NCBI RefSeq assembly: GCF_004168035.1 | Contig: NZ_SDPU01000020.1 | Location: 310,001 to 374,000 of the forward strand | DNA: 64,000 bases | Origin: Nocardioides iriomotensis | GTDB taxonomy: Bacteria > Actinomycetota > Actinomycetes > Propionibacteriales > Nocardioidaceae | Reading direction: 5' to 3' | In this document: positions 43,234 through 57,481 of the stretch, in pieces | Numbering within the stretch: the first letter of the stretch is position 1 | Layout of the letters: each line of letters starts with the position of its first letter | Notes under the pieces: model-generated | Database searches by the model: none | Told to the model about the DNA's origin: nothing | Seen by the model: the letters and a program-made list of their open reading frames with translations, nothing else | Translations under genes and position numbers: made by a program

Positions 43234-43913
43234 CCCTCCGCGCCGAGGTCGGCGGGACCCGGCAGGGTCCCGCCGGACTCCGCCTGCTGCCGCAGGCCGG
43301 CGAGGATGAAGGCGATCGCCGCCTCCACCTCGGCGCTGGCCTGCGCGGTGTCCTCCGCGGACGACACCGCGGAGCCGGCGGCCGACATCGCGCCGAAGAA
43401 CACCCGGCTGAACGTCTCCACCATGGACGGCTCGAGGTCGTAGGAGGCCAGGACCGAGGAGACGATGTCCTGCACGATGCCGTACGTCGACCGCTCCTCC
43501 TGCTCGCGGTACTTCTCGTAGCCGAGCACGGCCGGCCCCTCCTGGATCACCAGGCGGCGGTACTCCGGCCGTTGCAGGACGTCGAGGAACGCCCGCAGCC
43601 CGGTCAGCGCCTTCTCCCACGGGTCCTTCTCGTCGCGCACGGCCCGCTTGATCGAGCTCGACGCGTCGTCCTCGACCTGCTCGAACACCGCCTCGAACAG
43701 CGCCTGCTTGCCGCTGAAGTGGTGGTACAGCGCGCCCTTCGTGACGCGGGCGCCCGCGACGATCTCGTCGAGGCTGGTGCCGGCGTACCCCTGCGCGGTG
43801 AACAGCTCCGCGGCCACCTCGACCAGGGCGCGCTTGGTCGAGGCGGAGTACTCCTGCCGGCGGGACGTCCCGGAGACCAGGCGGTGCACCTTCTTCACCA
43901 TGCGCCGAAGCAT
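43230..43913 (-). CDS. TetR family regulator
   Basis: Repressor of 227 residues. AAELFTAQGYAGTSLDEIVA and VTKGALYHHFSGKQALFEAV form the TetR helix-turn-helix; the ligand domain is distinct. ATG 43913 or 43901. Two operator-like palindromes lie 73 bp upstream, between it and the divergent gene at 44088, the usual autoregulated layout. Confidence 0.92.
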   Translation of the reverse strand: MLRRMVKKVHRLVSGTSRRQEYSASTKRALVEVAAELFTAQGYAGTSLDEIVAGARVTKGALYHHFSGKQALFEAVFEQVEDDASSSIKRAVRDEKDPWEKALTGLRAFLDVLQRPEYRRLVIQEGPAVLGYEKYREQEERSTYGIVQDIVSSVLASYDLEPSMVETFSRVFFGAMSAAGSAVSSAEDTAQASAEVEAAIAFILAGLRQQAESGGTLPGPADLGAEG

Positions 43914-43985
43914 AGGTGCGGACCGTCACAGGGCTGCGGCGCCGCGTGGGACAGGTCACGCCTCGCCCGGCTGGAGCCACGTTTG

Positions 43986-44032
43986 CATACCGTCGGTATG
44001 TGGCAATACTCTGAGTACGTACCAACGGTATG
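43986..44032. promoter_or_regulatory. Tandem TetR operators
   Basis: CATACCGTCGGTATG (43986-44000) is a perfect 15-bp palindrome; CGTACCAACGGTATG (44018-44032) repeats it with one base changed. Centres are 32 bp apart, three helical turns. Likely sites of the TetR at 43230 acting on itself and on 44088. Confidence 0.75.
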
Positions 44033-44087
44033 TACCCGGAACACCGACCGGTGAACCGCCGGGTACCTCCCCCGAGAGGAGCAACCA

Positions 44088-44666
44088 GTGACGCGCACCA
44101 ACCGAGCCGCCTGGGCTGCCCACCACCGACGCGGGGACGTCCTGCGGGCGGTCGTCGACCACGCCGACCTGCACCGCGACGGACTCCTGCCCACCCACCT
44201 TCCGGGCGTCGCCGAGACGTTCTGCGACGAGACCGACCTGGTCACCACCCTCCAGCTGCGCTGGCACACCCGACTCGCGGGCCGCATCGAGCGCACGCTG
44301 GCGGAGCTGCCGGCCGACCACGAGGCCGCCGTCGTCTCCGCCTGGCGCGCCACCGCGACCGAGCTCCCCGGCGTGCGGATGATCCTCGACCGCGCCGCCG
44401 CTGAGCCGGCCAGCGACGAGCTCGCCGCCGCGCTGCGCCGGTCCGCCGCCAAGGAGCACACCCTCCTGGCCGCGATGGCCGGGCTCGCCGCGATGGACGA
44501 CGACCGGGCCCCGGCCATCGGCCGGGTCCTGGAGGACGAGGCGCGGGCGGGACTCCCGCCGGCGCCGGCGCCGGCGCCCGCTCCGGCCGCGACGCCGCGC
44601 GCGCACCGCGCGGACGGCGCGGGCCGCTCGCTCGTCGGCCGGCTCAAGGCGGTCCTGGCCGCCTGA
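44088..44666 (+). CDS. Hypothetical protein, TetR-controlled
   Basis: Protein of 192 residues, largely helical and cytosolic, with no family I recognise. Residues about 1-150 are Ala/Leu-rich helices (AWAAHHRRGDVLRAVVDHA), then a (Pro-Ala)n linker and a short basic C-terminal helix (SLVGRLKAVLAA). GAGGAG lies at 6 nt before GTG. Two operators upstream predict induction with the TetR ligand. Confidence 0.65.
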   Translation: MTRTNRAAWAAHHRRGDVLRAVVDHADLHRDGLLPTHLPGVAETFCDETDLVTTLQLRWHTRLAGRIERTLAELPADHEAAVVSAWRATATELPGVRMILDRAAAEPASDELAAALRRSAAKEHTLLAAMAGLAAMDDDRAPAIGRVLEDEARAGLPPAPAPAPAPAATPRAHRADGAGRSLVGRLKAVLAA

Positions 44667-44723
44667 CCCGTCCGGCTCTCACGCCGCCGCACCCGGTCGG
44701 CGGCTCCGGCCGGACGTGACACG

Positions 44724-46157
44724 ATGACGCTCGTGGCTTCCCAACCGAGCATCTCGTACTCCATAACCGTTCGACTGGAGCTGCCGGCCGGCGGCACCGC
44801 GATCAGTGCGCTGACCACGGCCGTCGAGGAGGCCGGTGGCATCGTCACCGCCCTCGACGTCACGGCATCCGGCCACGACCGGATCCGGATCGACGTCACG
44901 TGTGCCGCGAGCGACACCGACCACGCCCAGCAGATCGTCGAGGCGCTGCGCGGCCTCGAGGGCGTGGCCGTGCACAAGGTCTCCGACCGCACGTTCCTGA
45001 TGCACCTCGGCGGCACGATCGAGATGGCCAGCAAGCACCCGATCCGCAACCGTGACGACCTGTCGATGGTCTACACGCCCGGTGTCGCCCGTGTCTGCGA
45101 GGCGATCGCCGCGAACCCCGAGGACGCCCGTCGCCTCACGGTGAAGCGCAACTCGGTGGCCGTGGTCACCGACGGCTCCGCCGTCCTCGGCCTCGGCAAC
45201 ATCGGGCCGGCGGCCGCGCTGCCGGTGATGGAGGGCAAGGCCGCGCTGTTCAAGCGGTTCGCCGGCATCGACGCCTGGCCGCTGTGCCTGGACACCCAGG
45301 ATCCCGACGAGATCGTGCAGATCGTCAAGGCCGTCTCGCCCGGCTTCGGCGGGATCAACCTCGAGGACATCTCGGCCCCGCGCTGCTTCGAGATCGAGGC
45401 CCGGCTCCGCGACGAGCTCGACATCCCGGTCTTCCACGACGACCAGCACGGCACCGCGATCGTCGTGCTCGCCTCGCTCCGCAACGCGCTCCGCGTGGTG
45501 GGCAAGGACATGTCGTCGGTGCGCGTGGTGATGTCCGGAGCCGGCGCCGCCGGTACGGCGATCCTCCGGCTGCTGCTCGCGGCCGGCGTCAAGGACGTCG
45601 TCGTCGCCGACGTCGAGGGCGTTATCCACCGCGAGCGGCCCCACCTGCACGAGTCGCTGGTGTGGCTGGCCGAGGCGACCAACCAGGCCAACCTCACCGG
45701 CAACCTCAAGGACGCGCTCGACGGGGCGGACGTGTTCATCGGCGTCTCCGCGCCGAACCTGCTGACCGGCGAGGACGTCGCCCGGATGAACGACGACTCC
45801 ATCGTCTTCGCGCTCGCCAACCCGGTGCCCGAGATCGACCCCGGGGAGGCGCGCAAGCACGCCGCGGTCGTCGCGACCGGCCGGTCCGACTACCCCAACC
45901 AGATCAACAACGTGCTGGCGTTCCCCGGGATGTTCCGCGGCCTCCTCGACGCGACCGCCACCGCGATCGACGACGCGATGCTGGTCGCCGCGGCCGACGC
46001 GATCGCCTCCGCGGTGACCGACGACGAGCTGAACGCCAACTACATCATCCCGAGCGTCTTCCACGCCGAGGTGCACAGCGCCGTCGCCGGTGCGGTCCGG
46101 CACGCCGCGGAGCGCAGCGGCAGCGTCGTCGACGTCGCGACGGGCGTCACCAGGTGA
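44724..46157 (+). CDS. NAD-dependent malic enzyme with N-terminal ACT domain
   Basis: Decarboxylates malate to pyruvate with NAD(P)H release. Protein of 477 residues: an ACT regulatory domain in about 1-90, then the malic enzyme domains with YTPGVARVCEAI, KRNSVAVVTDGSAVLGLGNI, PVFHDDQHGTAIVVLASL and GAGAAGTAILRL for NAD. The fused ACT domain suggests amino-acid or metabolite control. Short form (no PTA domain). GTG 44733 is a possible start. Confidence 0.92.
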   Translation: MTLVASQPSISYSITVRLELPAGGTAISALTTAVEEAGGIVTALDVTASGHDRIRIDVTCAASDTDHAQQIVEALRGLEGVAVHKVSDRTFLMHLGGTIEMASKHPIRNRDDLSMVYTPGVARVCEAIAANPEDARRLTVKRNSVAVVTDGSAVLGLGNIGPAAALPVMEGKAALFKRFAGIDAWPLCLDTQDPDEIVQIVKAVSPGFGGINLEDISAPRCFEIEARLRDELDIPVFHDDQHGTAIVVLASLRNALRVVGKDMSSVRVVMSGAGAAGTAILRLLLAAGVKDVVVADVEGVIHRERPHLHESLVWLAEATNQANLTGNLKDALDGADVFIGVSAPNLLTGEDVARMNDDSIVFALANPVPEIDPGEARKHAAVVATGRSDYPNQINNVLAFPGMFRGLLDATATAIDDAMLVAAADAIASAVTDDELNANYIIPSVFHAEVHSAVAGAVRHAAERSGSVVDVATGVTR

Positions 46158-46750
46158 GTGCCGGCGGCGGGCCGGCCGGACCGGGAGCCGACTTGGCCCC
46201 CGGTCGGCTGCTCGTCGCCACGCCGATGCTCGTCGACCCCAACTTCGACCACACCGTCGTGCTGGTCCTCGACGTCGACGAGGACGGCGCGCTCGGGGTC
46301 GTGCTCAACCGTCCGTCACCCGTGCCGGTCGACGAGGTGCTGCCCGGGTGGGACGGTGTGCTCTCCGGCCCCGACGTGCTGTTCCAGGGCGGACCGGTCG
46401 GGACCGACTCGGCGCTGGCCGTCGCCGACCTCCGCGGCGCCGGGGCCGACGACGACGAGCCCGTGGGCTTCCGGAGGCTCTTCGGCAGCACCGGGATCGT
46501 CGACCTCGACACGCCGACCGAGATCATGGCGCCGGCTCTGGGCCGGCTCCGGGTCTTCGCCGGGTACGCCGGCTGGGGGAGCGGCCAGCTCGAGGCGGAG
46601 ATCGAGGAGGGGTCCTGGTACGTCCTGCCCGCGGCCCCCGGCGACCTGTACGACGCCGATCCCGAGCGGCTGTGGGCGCGCGTCCTGCGCCGCCAGCCGG
46701 GCGAGCTGGCCTGGGTGTCCACCCGGCCGATGGACCCGACGCAGAACTAG
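46154..46750 (+). CDS. YqgE/AlgH family protein
   Basis: Protein of 198 residues of the UPF0301/AlgH family. LAPGRLLVATPMLVDPNFDH, GALGVVLNRPSPVPVDEVLP, LFQGGPVG and FAGYAGWGSGQLEAEI are the conserved blocks. Function still uncertain. The GTG overlaps the malic enzyme stop (GTGA). Confidence 0.92.
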   Translation: MSAGGGPAGPGADLAPGRLLVATPMLVDPNFDHTVVLVLDVDEDGALGVVLNRPSPVPVDEVLPGWDGVLSGPDVLFQGGPVGTDSALAVADLRGAGADDDEPVGFRRLFGSTGIVDLDTPTEIMAPALGRLRVFAGYAGWGSGQLEAEIEEGSWYVLPAAPGDLYDADPERLWARVLRRQPGELAWVSTRPMDPTQN

Positions 46751-46842
46751 GCCCGCCTCGAACCGGTATCGGCAGTGCGGCGGTCGTTGGATACGCCAGG
46801 GAACCGATACGGGGGAGTCGGCACCGCCTACACTGGCCTGTC

Positions 46843-47106
46843 ATGAGCACCCAGCTGAGTCCCGGTGTGCAGACCATCCAGGACACCCGCACCTCGCCGG
46901 TCGACACGCCCGTCGAGCCCGGGGACCACGAGCGCTTCTCGCACTACGTCGAGAAGGACAAGCTCACCGAGGCGATGGTCATGGGCACGCCGGTCGTCGC
47001 GCTGTGCGGCAAGACCTGGGTCCCGAGCCGCGATCCGGAGAAGTACCCGGTCTGCCCTGAGTGCAAGGACGCCTGGGAGAACCTCCAGAGCGACGACGAC
47101 GAGTGA
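46843..47106 (+). CDS. DUF3039 protein
   Basis: Protein of 87 residues. Ends with ALCGKTWVPSRDPEKYPVCP and ECK, giving a CxxC zinc-like knuckle. Typical of actinobacterial DUF3039, of unknown role. TACACT at 46829-46834 makes a good -10, placing the transcript start 2-3 nt before the ATG, so translation is probably leaderless. Confidence 0.9.
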   Translation: MSTQLSPGVQTIQDTRTSPVDTPVEPGDHERFSHYVEKDKLTEAMVMGTPVVALCGKTWVPSRDPEKYPVCPECKDAWENLQSDDDE

Positions 47107-48074
47107 TCGCCCGACTCCGCCTCGGTGCGGCCGCAGCGGCCGTGACCGGGCTCGCCCTGCTGACGCCTGCCGTCCCGGCGACCGCCGTACCCACCAGTGG
47201 CGGCGGGGCCGCCCACGCCTGCGCTTCGGGTACGTCGCCGGCGGGTGACGCGCGCAGCACCCGCCCCGACGACGGCTTCAGCTACACCGACGCCGAGCGC
47301 CGCCGGATCGACCGCGACCTGCAGCGCGCGCTGGCGAAGCGCGGCCAGGAGGGCCGCTCCGCCGCGCCCCGGGTAGGCGCCACCCTCCACATCCCGGTGC
47401 ACGTGCACGTGCTGGGCAGCAAGGGCTCGAAGGGACCGACCAAGAAGCGGGTCCGCGAGCAGCTGCGGATCCTCGACGCCGCCTACGCCGGCGCACAGTC
47501 GCCGAACAACAGCGTCACCCGGTTCGACTTCTACCTCGCGTCGTTCGACCGCGTCCGCAACAACACCTGGCGCACCTCGGTCATCGGCGGCCGCGACGAC
47601 GTCGCGATGCGCAAGGCGCTGCACCAGGGCGGGGCCGACGCGCTCAACCTCTACATCTCCCGGCCGCAGAGCCCCGGGGCGGGCACCGTCCTCGGCTGGG
47701 CGACCTCGCCCCACGAGGCCCGCAAGACGACCGTCCTCGACGGCGTGGTGATCCACCAGGAGAGCCTGCCCGGGGGAGACTTCCGCGGGTACAACCGTGG
47801 CGACACCGCGGTGCACGAGGTCGGTCACTGGCTCGGCCTGTTCCACACCTTCGAGGGCGGCTGCGAGGGACCGGGCGACCTGGTCGACGACACCCCCGCG
47901 CAGTCCGAGGCCAGCAGTGCGTGCGACGAGGCCAAGGACACCTGCCTCGCCCAGCCGGGCACCGACCCGGTGCACAACTTCATGGACTACTCCGTCGACG
48001 ACTGCATGAACAGCTTCACCCCCGGGCAGGTGGCCCGGATGCAGGACAACTGGCTCGCCTACCGCACCCCCTGA
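47103..48074 (+). CDS. Secreted M43 family zinc metalloprotease
   Basis: Exported protein of 323 residues. A signal peptide (about 1-27, ending ATAVP) precedes a propeptide-like stretch. The catalytic zinc motif HEVGHWLGLFH lies near 238-248 with NFMDYSVDDCMNSFTP as the Met-turn, defining the cytophagalysin/pappalysin (M43) family. Cys pairs suggest disulfides. The GTG overlaps the DUF3039 stop. Confidence 0.9.
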   Translation: MIARLRLGAAAAAVTGLALLTPAVPATAVPTSGGGAAHACASGTSPAGDARSTRPDDGFSYTDAERRRIDRDLQRALAKRGQEGRSAAPRVGATLHIPVHVHVLGSKGSKGPTKKRVREQLRILDAAYAGAQSPNNSVTRFDFYLASFDRVRNNTWRTSVIGGRDDVAMRKALHQGGADALNLYISRPQSPGAGTVLGWATSPHEARKTTVLDGVVIHQESLPGGDFRGYNRGDTAVHEVGHWLGLFHTFEGGCEGPGDLVDDTPAQSEASSACDEAKDTCLAQPGTDPVHNFMDYSVDDCMNSFTPGQVARMQDNWLAYRTP

Positions 48075-48091
48075 GGACGAACCCGAGAGAC

Positions 48092-49927
48092 GTGACAGAC
48101 CCCAACGACCCTGCCGACCTGTTCAGCACGGCCGCTCCCGACCATGCGCCCGTGCTCCCGCCTGCCTACCCGGACCGGGCCGCGTGGGGTACCGCCACCC
48201 CGCTGCGCGCCTGGCAGGCCGCGGCGCTGGACAAGTACTTCGCGGAGCAGCCGCGGGACTTCCTCGCCGTCGCGACCCCCGGCGCCGGCAAGACGACGTT
48301 CGCGCTGACCGCCGCGGCCGAGCTGCTGTCGCGGCGCGTCATCGAGCGGGTCACCGTCGTCGCGCCCACCGAGCACCTCAAGACGCAGTGGGCCGAGGCG
48401 GCCGCCCGTGCGGGCATCCCGATCGACCCGACGTACTCCGGGAAGAAGGGGCCGACCAGCAAGGACTACGTCGGCGTCGCCGTCACCTACGCCGGCGTCG
48501 CGGCCAACCCGCTGGCCCTGCGGATCCGCACCGAGCGGTTCAAGACGCTGGTGATCCTCGACGAGGTGCACCACGCCGGTGACGCCCTGTCGTGGGGCGA
48601 GTCGGTCCGCGAGGCGTTCGAGCCGGCGCACCGTCGGCTGGCGCTGACCGGCACGCCGTTCCGGTCCGACGTCAACCCGATCCCGTTCGTCCGCTACGCC
48701 AACGGCGGCGACGGCATCCCGCGCAGCGAGGCCGACTACACCTACGGCTACGCCCACGCGCTCGCCGACCACGTCGTCCGGCCGGTGCTGTTCATGGCCT
48801 ACAGCGGCGAGATGCAGTGGCGCACCCGCGCCGGCGACGAGATCGCCGCCCGCCTCGGCGAGCCGCTCACCAAGGACCTCACCCAGCAGGCGCTGCGCAC
48901 CGCGCTCGACCCCGGTGGGGCCTGGATGCCGTCGGTGCTCGCCGCCGCCGACAAGCGGCTGACGGAGGTACGGCGCCACGTCCCCGACGCCGGCGGCCTG
49001 GTGATCGCCAGCGACCAGGAGTCCGCACGCGCCTACGCCGGCCTGATGAAGACCATCACCGGCGAGCGGCCCGTCGTCGTGCTCTCCGACGAGAAGCTCG
49101 CATCGAAGCGGATCGCGCAGTTCTCCGAGGGCGACCAGCGCTGGATGGTCGCGGTCCGGATGGTCTCCGAGGGCGTCGACGTGCCCCGGCTCGCGGTCGG
49201 CGTGTGGGCGACCACGACGGCCACGCCGCTGTACTTCGCGCAGGCCGTCGGCCGCTTCGTCCGGGCCCGCAAGCGCGGCGAGACCGCCTCGGTGTTCCTG
49301 CCGTCGGTGCCCAACCTGCTCGGGTTCGCCTCCGAGATGGAGCTGCAGCGCGACCACGTGCTCGGGCGCCGGATCAACGACGACGGCGACATCTTCGCCG
49401 CCGAGGACCAGCTGCTCGCCCAGGCCAACGCCGAGGAGGGCGCCAGCGACGACGAGCTGGGCAGCTTCGAGGCGATGGGCTCCGAGGCCCGCTTCGACCG
49501 GGTGCTCTACGACGGCGGCGAGTTCGGCCACGAGGGCGAGGTGCACGTCGGGTCGGAGGAGGAGATGGACTTCCTCGGCATCCCCGGCCTGCTCGAGGCC
49601 GACCAGGTCCGCGACCTGCTCCGGCTCCGCCAGTCCGAGCGCCGCAAGCAGCAGGACCGGCAGCGCGCCACCTCGTCCACCCCCGAGGACGTCCAGCGGG
49701 ACGTCGAGCGGGACGTGTCCACCCACGAGCAGCTCGCGGTGCTGCGCCGGGAGCTCAACGGCCTCGTCGCGGCCTGGAACCACCGCACCGGCCAGCCGCA
49801 CGGCGTGACCCACTCCGCGCTGCGCAAGGAGTGCGGCGGACCCGCGGCCGCGGCCGCGACGGCCACCCAGCTCCAGCAGCGCATCGACACGATCCGCACC
49901 TGGGCCGCCCAGCGCCGCAGCTCGTGA
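48092..49927 (+). CDS. DEAD/DEAH box helicase
   Basis: Superfamily 2 helicase of 611 residues. Walker A TPGAGKT (about 62-68), DEVH (about 156-159), LTGTPFRSD, and the C-terminal motifs SDEKLASKRI, VRMVSEGVDVPRL and QAVGRFVRAR (motif VI) are all present. A charged C-terminal region (about 500-611) is unassigned. Starts at GTG 48092. DNA repair or remodelling is likely. Confidence 0.9.
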   Translation: MTDPNDPADLFSTAAPDHAPVLPPAYPDRAAWGTATPLRAWQAAALDKYFAEQPRDFLAVATPGAGKTTFALTAAAELLSRRVIERVTVVAPTEHLKTQWAEAAARAGIPIDPTYSGKKGPTSKDYVGVAVTYAGVAANPLALRIRTERFKTLVILDEVHHAGDALSWGESVREAFEPAHRRLALTGTPFRSDVNPIPFVRYANGGDGIPRSEADYTYGYAHALADHVVRPVLFMAYSGEMQWRTRAGDEIAARLGEPLTKDLTQQALRTALDPGGAWMPSVLAAADKRLTEVRRHVPDAGGLVIASDQESARAYAGLMKTITGERPVVVLSDEKLASKRIAQFSEGDQRWMVAVRMVSEGVDVPRLAVGVWATTTATPLYFAQAVGRFVRARKRGETASVFLPSVPNLLGFASEMELQRDHVLGRRINDDGDIFAAEDQLLAQANAEEGASDDELGSFEAMGSEARFDRVLYDGGEFGHEGEVHVGSEEEMDFLGIPGLLEADQVRDLLRLRQSERRKQQDRQRATSSTPEDVQRDVERDVSTHEQLAVLRRELNGLVAAWNHRTGQPHGVTHSALRKECGGPAAAAATATQLQQRIDTIRTWAAQRRSS

Positions 49928-49968
49928 CGACGAACCGTCGTGCACGGGCCGGGCTGTAGATTTCCGGC

Positions 49969-50613
49969 ATGGCCGCCGAGACCTCGCAGACGCTCGACCG
50001 CGGGCTGCGCGTGCTGGAGGTGCTGGCCGGGACGCCCGGCGGGCTCACCATCACCAACCTCGCGGCCGAGGTCGGCGTCAACCGCACCGTCGTCTACCGC
50101 CTCGTCGCGACCCTCGAGGGCCACGGGCTGGCCCGCCGCGACGCCGCCGGCCTCGTGCACGTCGGGCTCGGCGTGCTGTCGCTGGCGCGCGGGCTGCAGC
50201 CGGTGCTGCGCGAGCTGGCCGGACCGGTGCTGCGGAGCCTCGCCGAGGAGCTCGGCATGACCGCCCACCTCACCGTCGCCGACGGGGGAGAGGCGCTGGC
50301 GATCGCGGTGGTCGAGCCGACCTGGACCGACTTCCACGTGGGCTACCGGGTCGGCGCCCGGCACCCGCTCGGCCAGGGCGCGGCCGGTCGGGCGATCCTG
50401 CTCGGGCGGGGTGAGGCGCAGCCCGGCACCGACGGGTACGTCGAGACGGCCGGCGAGCTGCAGGCCGGCGCGCGGGGCGTCGCCGCTCCGGTGACCGGCG
50501 TCGACGGGCTGGAGGCGTCCGTCGGCATCGTGACGCTCGGCGAGCTCGACGCCCGCACGGTGGGGCCGCTGGTCGTCGCCGCGGCCGGTCGGGTCGCCGC
50601 CCGGCTCGCCTGA
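49969..50613 (+). CDS. IclR family regulator
   Basis: Protein of 214 residues, shorter than the usual 250. SQTLDRGLRVLEVLAG, GLTITNLAAEVGVNRTVVYR (winged helix) and GHGLARRD; the effector domain has LGQGAAGRAILL and GVAAPVTGVDG. Target unknown; nearest candidates are its neighbours OsmC and the FAD monooxygenase. Confidence 0.9.
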   Translation: MAAETSQTLDRGLRVLEVLAGTPGGLTITNLAAEVGVNRTVVYRLVATLEGHGLARRDAAGLVHVGLGVLSLARGLQPVLRELAGPVLRSLAEELGMTAHLTVADGGEALAIAVVEPTWTDFHVGYRVGARHPLGQGAAGRAILLGRGEAQPGTDGYVETAGELQAGARGVAAPVTGVDGLEASVGIVTLGELDARTVGPLVVAAAGRVAARLA

Positions 50614-50670
50614 TCCAGGCTGACCGGGGACGACGCCCGACCTCCGCGTCGCACGACCGGGTGAGGCCGT

Positions 50671-51237
50671 TCAGCGACCGGCCACCTCGACGCTGACCGA
50701 GGTGCCGTGCGTGAGCACGTCGTAGACCGCCGACCGCTTGCGGGACTGCTCGACGAGCCTGGCCAGCGCCTCCGACTCGGCCTCGCCGTCGACGCTGAAC
50801 ACCGCGCGGATCGACTCGAACCCGTTGCGCACGCCGGCGTCGATGCCGAGCAGGCCGCGCAGGTCGATGTCGCCCTCGACGTCGCACCGCACGTCGTGCA
50901 GCACGATGCCGCGCGCCGCGGCGATGTTGCCGAGGCCGGCCATCAGGCAGGCGCCGAGGGCGCTGAGCAGCAGCTCGGCCGGAGTCGGCCCGTGGTCGTC
51001 GCCGACCAGCACGGCGGGGTGGTCCGCGTGGACGACGGTGTCCGTGCGGTGGGTGTGCTCCTGGCCGGCCCCGTAGAAGCCCGGGTAGCGGATCTCGCTG
51101 TGCGTGCCGCTGACCCAGTCGTGGGTGGTGCGGAACCGGAACGCGGCCAGCTCCGGCTGCTCCCGGACGGCGCCGATGGTGGCGAACAGGGTGGCGGTGT
51201 CGACACCGTTGGTGCGGTTCTCCTGCGTGATGGACAT
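50671..51237 (-). CDS. OsmC family protein
   Basis: Protein of 188 residues. GPTPAELLLSALGACLMAGL contains the catalytic Cys of the OsmC/Ohr fold, and THDWVSGTHSEIRYPGFYGA is the N-terminal strand. Second conserved Cys at DVRCDVEGDIDLRG. Probably reduces organic hydroperoxides. It follows the FAD monooxygenase on the same strand with a 77-bp gap. Confidence 0.9.
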   Translation of the reverse strand: MSITQENRTNGVDTATLFATIGAVREQPELAAFRFRTTHDWVSGTHSEIRYPGFYGAGQEHTHRTDTVVHADHPAVLVGDDHGPTPAELLLSALGACLMAGLGNIAAARGIVLHDVRCDVEGDIDLRGLLGIDAGVRNGFESIRAVFSVDGEAESEALARLVEQSRKRSAVYDVLTHGTSVSVEVAGR

Positions 51238-51314
51238 GATCGTCCCTTTCCTGGTGGTGGATCCGGTCGGATCCGTGGTGGGTGTGGTGCGGGTGCGTCG
51301 GGGTGGTCGGTGGG

Positions 51315-52550
51315 TCAGGCGAGGGCGTACGGCGCCGGCCGGTCGGCCATCCGCATCGCCTCCGCGTCGAGCGCCCGGCTCAGGCGGGCCTGGAGGTCGA
51401 GGAACTCCGCGGCCGGCGGGAACGCGCCCAGCGCCCGGGTGATCTCGAAGACCGGCGCGAGCGCGGCGTCGCGCTCCTGCTCGTAGCGCCGCATCGCGAC
51501 GCGTTCGGGGCAGATCCCGCGGAGCACGGTGTCGGCCGCCTCGGCCAGCAGCTCGGCGTCGCGGAACGCGTCGGTCATGCCGTGCCCGGTGATCGGGTCG
51601 CGGTGGTAGCCGGCGTCGCCGACGAGCGACCAGCCGGGCCCGGCGGCCCGCCGGACGTGGTTGGGCAGGGCGACGTACCCGCGCAGGGGAGCGGTGACGT
51701 TGCCCGACCGGACCTTCCGGGCCAGCGCGGGTACGGCGCGCTCCAGGGACGCCATCCAGGCGCCGAGACGGTGGGCGCCGGCGGTGATGACCGGTTCCAT
51801 CTGCTCGATCGGCCGGATCAGCCACACGCAGGCCTCGCCGTGGTGGGTGGGGAAGACGCCCGCGAAGGCGCCGTCCTCGACGTACAGCTCGATGCCGTCC
51901 CACGGCACCCCGCTGACGTACGTGTAGAAGCACGAGCCGGTGGGCGCGTAGCGCTGCACGATCGGGGCGCCCACCTCGCGGGCGACCCCGGAGCGGATGC
52001 CGTCCGCGCCGACGACCAGCCGGCCGGTCAGCTCGAGCGGGGTGTCGTCCTGGTCGTGCGCGTGGACGCCGGTGACCCGGCCGTCCGACCACTGCAGCCC
52101 GGACACGGTCGTGTCGGTGACCAGGCGGGCGCCGGCCTCGACGGCGGCGCGCGCGAGCAGGTCGTCGAGCACGTACCGGCGGGGCGCGACGAGGAAGTCG
52201 ACGCCGGCCCGGTCCTTCAGGGTGTGGTGGACGGCCTCGCCGGCGTGGTGGAAGGACACCGAGCGGATCTCCGGGGCGCCGCTGGCGACGACCTCGTCGA
52301 GCAGCCCCCAGCGCTGCAGCTGGACGACGCCGGCTCGCGCGAACGAGTGGGTCGAGCTGGTGTCGCGCGAGGGCCGGGAGCGGTCGACCATGACGACGTC
52401 GTGCCCGGCCCGGGCGAGCAGCAGGGCGGTCGCGGCACCGGCCACGCGGGCGCCGACGACCACGACGTCGTGCTCGCTGCGCCGCCCGCGCCGGTGCGGT
52501 CGCTGGTCCGGACGGGTCGGCCGGGGGTGGGTGTCGATGTACCGTGCCAT
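51315..52550 (-). CDS. FAD-dependent monooxygenase
   Basis: Flavoprotein of 411 residues. VVVVGARVAGAATA is the FAD dinucleotide loop (GxR variant), RLVVGADGIRS the DG motif, and SLVGDAGYHRDPITGHGM the GD motif. It resembles aromatic or polyketide-type hydroxylases and geranylgeranyl reductase-like enzymes. Substrate unknown. Divergent from the large LuxR regulator. Confidence 0.9.
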   Translation of the reverse strand: MARYIDTHPRPTRPDQRPHRRGRRSEHDVVVVGARVAGAATALLLARAGHDVVMVDRSRPSRDTSSTHSFARAGVVQLQRWGLLDEVVASGAPEIRSVSFHHAGEAVHHTLKDRAGVDFLVAPRRYVLDDLLARAAVEAGARLVTDTTVSGLQWSDGRVTGVHAHDQDDTPLELTGRLVVGADGIRSGVAREVGAPIVQRYAPTGSCFYTYVSGVPWDGIELYVEDGAFAGVFPTHHGEACVWLIRPIEQMEPVITAGAHRLGAWMASLERAVPALARKVRSGNVTAPLRGYVALPNHVRRAAGPGWSLVGDAGYHRDPITGHGMTDAFRDAELLAEAADTVLRGICPERVAMRRYEQERDAALAPVFEITRALGAFPPAAEFLDLQARLSRALDAEAMRMADRPAPYALA

Positions 52551-52668
52551 GGAGGCTCCTCGTGTTGCGTTTCCTGCTGGTGCGGAACAGCCTCCGGGAG
52601 CCCGACGGGACGGTCATCGGTCGAACGCCCGACAAGGCGGGCGGGTCTCGGGCGTCGATGTCGGTGGG

Positions 52669-57311
<4,643 letters not shown>

Positions 57312-57324
57312 GCGGCACCGAGCC

Positions 57325-57367
57325 GACGGGCAGGTCTCCGGTCCCTGATGACGGAGACCTGCCCGTC
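57325..57367 (+). terminator. Strong hairpin terminator after hppD
   Basis: GACGGGCAGGTCTCCG (57325-57340) pairs exactly with 57352-57367 over 16 bp, with an 11-nt loop. Confidence 0.85.
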
Positions 57368-57481
57368 ATCGTTCGTCCCGTGCGTCCGGCGCTGTCCGGA
57401 CCGCCCCCCTTGTCCGATATCGCCGGAGCGTTTACCTTCAAGGGAACTGCACCAGTTGTCGAGGCGCTCGGGGGCGTCGAG

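Noticed and set aside
44555-44600. Short GC repeat near the end of 44088 as a microsatellite or mobile element trace
   Set aside because: It is an in-frame Pro-Ala linker and has no flanking duplications.
46759-46812. GAACCGGTATCGG and GAACCGATACGG before DUF3039 as an operator pair
   Set aside because: Too short and imperfect to separate from chance; only the -10 TACACT was kept.
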